Shown in pieces: positions 13,834 to 16,905 of a stretch of 16,905 nucleotides of DNA; within the stretch, counting starts at the first letter, position 1; the number at the start of each line of letters is the position of its first letter. A model generated the notes under the pieces. That model was not told the origin of the DNA and ran no database searches. It saw only the letters and a program-made list of their open reading frames with translations. The position numbers were made by a program, and so were the translations under genes. The stretch spans positions 1-16,905 of the forward strand of contig DXMX01000039.1 of the NCBI GenBank assembly GCA_019413955.1. The letters run 5' to 3'. The stretch is from Collinsella sp. (GTDB lineage: Bacteria; Actinomycetota; Coriobacteriia; Coriobacteriales; Coriobacteriaceae).

Positions 13834-14442
13834 TTGTCGGTAGAGGATCAGTTTGAGGGCGATGAGCGCGCGCTGCTCAAGCGCATTCAAGAGCTGCTCG
13901 ATGTTCGCATGAAGGATAAGCGTAAGCGCTATGTGCATTCGCTGGGTGTTGCCGAGACCGCACTTCATCTGGCCGAGGTCTACGGCGTTGACCGCTTTGA
14001 TGCCGCTGCCGCCGGCCTGATCCATGACTGGGACAAAGTGCTCTCCGACGACGAGCTGGTCACGCGCGCTCTGCATTACGGCATTAAGATTGCCGGCTCT
14101 CCTTCCGCCGCGACGCCGCTTTTGCATGGCCCTGTTGCCGCCTATGAGCTTCCGCAGCTTTTCCCCGAGTTGTCGCCGGCGGTCTTTCAGGCTGTCGACC
14201 GTCACACCGTGGGTGCCTGTGACATGACGCCGCTCGATATGGTGGTCTTTGTGGCCGATGCCATCGAGCCCAACCGCCACGGCGACTATGCGCATGCGCT
14301 GCGCAAGATGGTGGGGGAGTCGTCGCTCGACGAGTTGTTCTTCTCCTGTTTTGCGCAGGGTTTGGTCTATGTGATTCAGTCCGGGCGCTATCTTTATCCC
14401 ACGGCTATTTCGATTTACAACCATTACGCCCAGCTGCGCTAG
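13834..14442 (+). CDS. yqeK: YqeK-family HD-domain hydrolase (bis-nucleosyl tetraphosphatase type)
   Basis: YqeK proteins are metal-dependent HD hydrolases. Characterised members symmetrically cleave Ap4A to ADP. The 202-residue product shows the expected ligands: H35 in KRYVHSLGVAE, H64-D65 in AGLIHDWDK, H98 in LLHGPVAA, H124 in VDRHTVG and D142 in VFVADAIEPNR. The middle reads HDWDK where many members have HDIAK, a substitution next to the active site. The start is TTG 13834 with GGGGG at 13823-13827 (6-nt spacer), 12 nt after nadD. Its place between nadD and rsfS is the conserved arrangement. Confidence 0.9.
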   Translation: MSVEDQFEGDERALLKRIQELLDVRMKDKRKRYVHSLGVAETALHLAEVYGVDRFDAAAAGLIHDWDKVLSDDELVTRALHYGIKIAGSPSAATPLLHGPVAAYELPQLFPELSPAVFQAVDRHTVGACDMTPLDMVVFVADAIEPNRHGDYAHALRKMVGESSLDELFFSCFAQGLVYVIQSGRYLYPTAISIYNHYAQLR

Positions 14443-14469
14443 CTCGGGCTGTCTAGAAAGAGGTATTCC

Positions 14470-14925
14470 ATGGCCGACGAGACCATGACCGACGAGCAGA
14501 TTCTTGAAGGTGTGGAGCACAAGAGCTTCGTCGCCACGTCCGACCGCACTGCCGCCTCGCTGTCTGCGAGCGGTGTCGCCGCCGAGGATGTCGCCCGCGC
14601 CGCCGCGCAGGCCGCCTACGACAAGAAGGGCGAGGACGTTCAGGTGCTCGACCTGACCGAGCTTTCCGACGTATGCGACTACTTTGTGCTTGCCACCGGT
14701 ACCAACAACCGCCAGGTCGATTCTATCGTCGACGAGATCGAGGAGAAGGTCGCCGAGGCTTGCGGCGAGCACCCGTTCTCCATCGAGGGTCGCGAGCAGA
14801 AGACCTGGATGCTCATGGACTATGGTTCGGTTGTCGTCCACGTCTTCACTCCCGAAGCCCGCGACTTCTACCGCCTCGAGAAACTCTGGGGAGACGCCCC
14901 CCAGCTCCCCCTCAACCTCCTCTAG
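14470..14925 (+). CDS. rsfS: Ribosomal silencing factor RsfS
   Basis: RsfS binds L14 on the large subunit and blocks subunit joining when nutrients are low. The conserved core runs from about residue 40: AAAQAAYDKKGEDVQVLDLTELSDVCDYFVLATGTNNRQVDSIVDEIEEKV, then GREQKTWMLMDYGSVVVHVFTPEARDFYRLEKLWGDAP, all family-typical. At 151 residues it is longer than the usual ~105-120, because of an Asp/Glu/Ala-rich N-terminal extension of about 40 residues. ATG 14470 has AAAGAGG at 14457-14463 with a 6-nt spacer. Two TAG stops in tandem end the gene. It is the last gene of the obgE run and converges with dinB. Confidence 0.94.
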   Translation: MADETMTDEQILEGVEHKSFVATSDRTAASLSASGVAAEDVARAAAQAAYDKKGEDVQVLDLTELSDVCDYFVLATGTNNRQVDSIVDEIEEKVAEACGEHPFSIEGREQKTWMLMDYGSVVVHVFTPEARDFYRLEKLWGDAPQLPLNLL

Positions 14926-14965
14926 TAGCTCATTTGAGACGGGGTTAGCTACCCTCACGCATATC

Positions 14966-15008
14966 GCCGGGCAGTTGCGGTTTTCCGCACCTGCCCGGCT
15001 TTCTTTTT
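14966..15008 (+). terminator. Intrinsic terminator after rsfS
   Basis: Nine outer pairs GCCGGGCAG/CTGCCCGGC (14966-14974 with 14991-14999), one mismatch, then five pairs (14976-14980 with 14985-14989) enclose a TTTT loop. The T-rich run TTTCTTTTT follows at 15000-15008. It is oriented for the plus strand and ends the obgE-nadD-yqeK-rsfS transcript. On the minus side no T-run follows, so it may serve dinB only weakly if at all. Confidence 0.85.
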
Positions 15009-15020
15009 GCCCAAAGGCGG

Positions 15021-16274
15021 TTAATCGTTGAAGCGGGATTGGCGGCCGAAGGATAGGGCGGTGTCACCGAATTTGTCTCGGACGGCGTCGATGGCGACGG
15101 AGAGGTCGCGGCGGTCGCTGGATTGGGCTCCGCGGTCATCGATCTCGCAGAACAGGTCGGTCTGGATGCCGCCTTGGTGGTCGAAGTCGCTCATGCCGAT
15201 GCCTGCTAAGCGAACGTGCATTCCTTCCTGCCAGATGTTGCCGAGCAGTTCGAGTGCAACCGCCACGAAGATGTTCTCATCGTCGGTCGGATGAGGCAGC
15301 CGGCGCTGCGCCGAGCGACCGTTTCCATACGAATGCTTGAGCTTGAGCGTTACCGTGGCGCCTGTTAGTCCCTGACGGCGCAGACGTCGTCCCACTGACT
15401 CGCCCAGCAGCGCAATCGCCGCCTCAATATCCCCACGCTCAGTCAAATCTTTAGCAAAGGTGCGTTCATTGCTGACCGACTTGACCTCGCGCTCTTCATC
15501 GAGGCTCGTGACTTCGGAGATTTCGAGTCCCAGCGCACGCTGGCGCATGCGTTCGCCGTTGACGCCAAAAATAGAGGCCAAGGTGGATTCCGGTGCACGT
15601 GATAGCTCGCCGAGGGTGTAGATGCGCATGCGGCGCAGTCGCTCCTCGGCCGAGCGCCCGATGCCGCTCATGGCAGATACCGGCAGCGCGGCCAAAAAGC
15701 GCTGCTCGGTTCCGGGGCGCACGATGGTCAGCCCAAACGGCTTATCCCGTTCGCTTGCGATCTTTGCGACCGTCTTGTTGCAGCCCACGCCAATGGAACA
15801 GGTCACTCCCAGCCCTGCCACGCGGTCGCTTATACGCCGCGCAACCAGCAGCGGGTCTTCGGGCGCAAAGCGACCCGGTGTGATATCGATAAAGGCTTCG
15901 TCGATGGATACGCGCTCAACACGCGGGGTCTCGTCAGCGAGAATCGCCATGACCTGCGCGCTCACCTCGCGGTATCGGTCAAAGTGCCCGTGTGTCCAAA
16001 TGGCTTGCGGGCACAAGCGCTGTGCCTCGGCCGAGGCCATGGCAGAGTGCACGCCAAAGCGACGCGCCTCATACGAACAGGTGGACACGACGCCACGCGA
16101 ATCGGCGTCTCCGCCCACGATGAGCGGCTTTCCTCGCCATTCGGGATGATCGAGCATTTCCACGCTCGCAAAAAACGCATCGAGGTCCATGAGGCCCACC
16201 GCTGGACCCGTCCAGGGAGGCGGCGTGACGCCCATGGCATCCTCATAACCGTATGTATGTTCGCGTCTTTCCAT
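15021..16274 (-). CDS. dinB: DNA polymerase IV (Y-family, DinB)
   Basis: This is an error-prone translesion polymerase. The 417-residue product has the palm motif M29-D30-L-D32-A-F-F35 (catalytic D30, probable steric gate F35), the fingers segment YEARRFGVHSAMASAEA (68-84), the second catalytic motif S123-I-D125-E126, and the helix-hairpin part GVGCNKTVAKIASERDKPFG. The little-finger domain follows. QTDLF at 371-375 matches the sliding-clamp-binding pattern QxxLF. The first start is ATG at 16274; a second ATG at 16235 (residue 14) has TGAGG five bases upstream and may be used instead. For the 16274 start no Shine-Dalgarno is present, but TATACT lies 6 nt upstream, so a leaderless transcript is possible. 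It is convergent with rsfS and divergent from rpsP. Confidence 0.95.
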   Translation of the reverse strand: MERREHTYGYEDAMGVTPPPWTGPAVGLMDLDAFFASVEMLDHPEWRGKPLIVGGDADSRGVVSTCSYEARRFGVHSAMASAEAQRLCPQAIWTHGHFDRYREVSAQVMAILADETPRVERVSIDEAFIDITPGRFAPEDPLLVARRISDRVAGLGVTCSIGVGCNKTVAKIASERDKPFGLTIVRPGTEQRFLAALPVSAMSGIGRSAEERLRRMRIYTLGELSRAPESTLASIFGVNGERMRQRALGLEISEVTSLDEEREVKSVSNERTFAKDLTERGDIEAAIALLGESVGRRLRRQGLTGATVTLKLKHSYGNGRSAQRRLPHPTDDENIFVAVALELLGNIWQEGMHVRLAGIGMSDFDHQGGIQTDLFCEIDDRGAQSSDRRDLSVAIDAVRDKFGDTALSFGRQSRFND

Positions 16275-16280
16275 GTCATG

Positions 16281-16286
16281 AGTATA
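16281..16286 (-). promoter_or_regulatory. Possible dinB -10 box, leaderless start
   Basis: On the minus strand TATACT (16286 to 16281) is followed by CATGAC and then by the dinB ATG at 16274, so transcription would start at or within a base or two of the start codon. No convincing -35 box lies 16-18 nt upstream. No LexA-type operator was recognised beyond a poor half site. Confidence 0.35.
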
Positions 16287-16318
16287 CCGCGCAGCTCATG
16301 TGGGGTGCGTGTATGTGC

Positions 16319-16356
16319 TTGCAAATCCCGAATTCTTGTCTAAGATATGGATTTGC
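16319..16356. promoter_or_regulatory. Inverted repeat and possible promoter in the dinB-rpsP intergenic region
   Basis: An exact 8-bp inverted repeat, GCAAATCC at 16321-16328 and GGATTTGC at 16349-16356, is separated by 20 nt. Inside and overlapping it on the plus strand is a TTGCAA (16319-16324) with a TAAGAT (16341-16346) 16 nt later, a moderate promoter-like pair. The centre-to-centre distance of the arms, about 28 bp, would suit a dimeric or looping repressor. The surrounding ~200 nt hold no gene. Confidence 0.3.
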
Positions 16357-16390
16357 CCTCGACTACACCGAAGAAGTTGGTCTCACGGAC

Positions 16391-16419
16391 TTCACCTGCC
16401 CGCGTCGATGGCGTATTAT
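16391..16419 (+). promoter_or_regulatory. Likely rpsP promoter
   Basis: TTCACC at 16391-16396 (4/6 to the -35 consensus) is followed after 17 nt by TATTAT at 16414-16419 (5/6 to the -10 consensus). Transcription would start near 16426, about 50 nt before rpsP. The leader contains a small hairpin, GCAGC/GCTGC around CTAAA (16442-16456), just upstream of the ribosome-binding site. Confidence 0.5.
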
Positions 16420-16475
16420 GTTCAACTGTTTGTTTGTAGTTGCAGCCTAAAGCTGCTTGGTTGGAGGAGTTTCCT

Positions 16476-16817
16476 TTGGCAGTCAAGATTCGCCTTGCTC
16501 GTCACGGCGCTAAGAAGCGTCCGTACTACCGTGTCGTCGTCGCCGATTCCCGCGCCCCGCGTGACGGTCGTATCATCGAGGAGGTTGGCCGCTACAACCC
16601 GATGACCGCCCCCAAGACCATCAACCTCGACCTCGAGAAGATCGCCGACTGGCAGTCCAAGGGCGCTCAGCTCACCGACGCCGTCGCCGCTCTGGTCAAG
16701 GCCGCCAACGAGGGCGAGAAGACCGAGACCGTCGTCAAGAAGTCCAAGAAGCAGCTCGCCAAAGAGGCCGAGGCCGCTAAGGCTGCCGCTGAGGCCGCTG
16801 AGGGCGCCGAGGAGTAA
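16476..16817 (+). CDS. rpsP: 30S ribosomal protein S16
   Basis: S16 is an early-assembly small-subunit protein. The family start LAVKIRLARHGAKKRPYYRVVVADSRAPRDGRIIEEVGRYNP is clear. The true start is the TTG at 16476 with GGAGG at 16463-16467 and an 8-nt spacer, not the upstream ATG at 16440. The product has 113 residues. After the ~80-residue conserved domain comes a Lys- then Ala/Glu-rich tail of about 30 residues. It begins the conserved rpsP-khpA(-rimM-trmD-rplS) order, of which only the first two are visible here. Confidence 0.96.
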   Translation: MAVKIRLARHGAKKRPYYRVVVADSRAPRDGRIIEEVGRYNPMTAPKTINLDLEKIADWQSKGAQLTDAVAALVKAANEGEKTETVVKKSKKQLAKEAEAAKAAAEAAEGAEE

Positions 16818-16820
16818 ATC

Positions 16821-16905
16821 GTGCCTGAGGTTGACGCTGCACAGCTCGAGGGTGAGGCAATGCTCTCAGATCGCATCGCCGATCTCGTCGAATATCTCGT
16901 TGTTC
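16821..16905 (+). CDS. khpA: KH-domain RNA-binding protein, KhpA-like (3' truncated by window)
   Basis: Only 28 codons are visible. GTG at 16821 follows the rpsP stop by 3 nt and has GGAG at 16811-16814 with a 6-nt spacer. The visible product begins VPEVDAAQLEGEAMLSDRI and continues ADLVEYLVV. The part RIADLVEYLVV resembles the first helix of the small KH protein KhpA/YlqC (LVEYIV-like), and its position after rpsP is the usual one. An internal ATG at 16860 is a possible alternative start nearer to the family N-terminus. The KH GXXG motif lies beyond the window, so the identification rests on position and a short match. Confidence 0.6.
   Translation, partial: MPEVDAAQLEGEAMLSDRIADLVEYLVV

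Noticed and set aside
14925..14952. GTAGCT/AGCTAC inverted repeat after rsfS
   Set aside because: Six pairs with a 16-nt loop are expected by chance, and the real terminator lies directly downstream.
13183..14958. Long minus-strand open frame across nadD, yqeK and rsfS (591 codons)
   Set aside because: It spans three well-supported plus-strand genes and shows no recognisable motif; a codon-bias shadow.
16250..16265. CGAACATACATACG on the minus strand as a LexA/SOS box for dinB
   Set aside because: Only the CGAAC half matches; the second half lacks GTTCG, and the site is inside the coding region.
1..16905. CRISPR arrays, tRNA/rRNA genes, insertion sequences, attachment sites
   Set aside because: No regularly spaced direct repeats, no tRNA-like cloverleaf ends, no transposase or integrase genes were seen; the window is compact core genome.

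Overview
This window looks like a chromosomal core region of a high-GC, rod-shaped member of the Coriobacteriia, most likely Collinsella or a close relative. The evidence is the GC-rich codon use, the protein sequences, and a complete mreBCD-mrdA-rodA cell-shape cluster in what otherwise looks like an actinobacterium, where MreB is often absent. The genus is inferred from general familiarity, not from a search. There are no mobile elements, CRISPR arrays, rRNAs or tRNAs, and no long gene-free stretch.

Layout. (1) Positions 1-1134 hold the 3' part of a TPR protein with one membrane segment, followed by a hairpin. (2) Positions 1250-7210 hold the elongasome operon: mreB, mreC, mreD, mrdA (PBP2) and rodA, with gaps of 5 to 21 nt. 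(3) Positions 7229-10855 continue the same tight run with three poorly understood genes: a DUF697 membrane protein whose N-terminal half resembles a GTPase fold without the nucleotide motifs, a large radical SAM protein with a B12-binding-like domain, and its usual partner, a DUF2344 (TIGR03936-type) protein that overlaps it by ATGA. (4) Positions 10923-14925 hold a ribosome/GTPase/NAD block: rplU, rpmA, obgE, nadD, yqeK and rsfS. A convincing extended -10 promoter lies before rplU, whose -35 overlaps the stop of the DUF2344 gene. An intrinsic terminator lies between rpmA and obgE, and another after rsfS. (5) dinB (DNA polymerase IV) lies on the minus strand, convergent with rsfS. (6) A divergent intergenic region of about 200 nt leads to rpsP and the start of a KH-domain RNA-binding gene (khpA-like), which runs off the window end.

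How the genes work together. MreBCD, PBP2 and RodA form the lateral-wall synthesis machine. The L21/L27/Obg/RsfS and S16/KhpA genes serve ribosome assembly and silencing. NadD makes NAD, and YqeK is the Ap4A-hydrolase-type HD protein usually found beside NadD and RsfS.

The most notable items are: a perfect 12-bp hairpin followed by a T-run inside the 5' coding end of mreC; the DUF697 pseudo-GTPase-like gene joined to the elongasome operon; the radical SAM/DUF2344 pair with a four-cysteine C-terminus; an unusual RodA catalytic-loop sequence; an extra N-terminal membrane segment on PBP2; and frequent TTG start codons with good Shine-Dalgarno sites.
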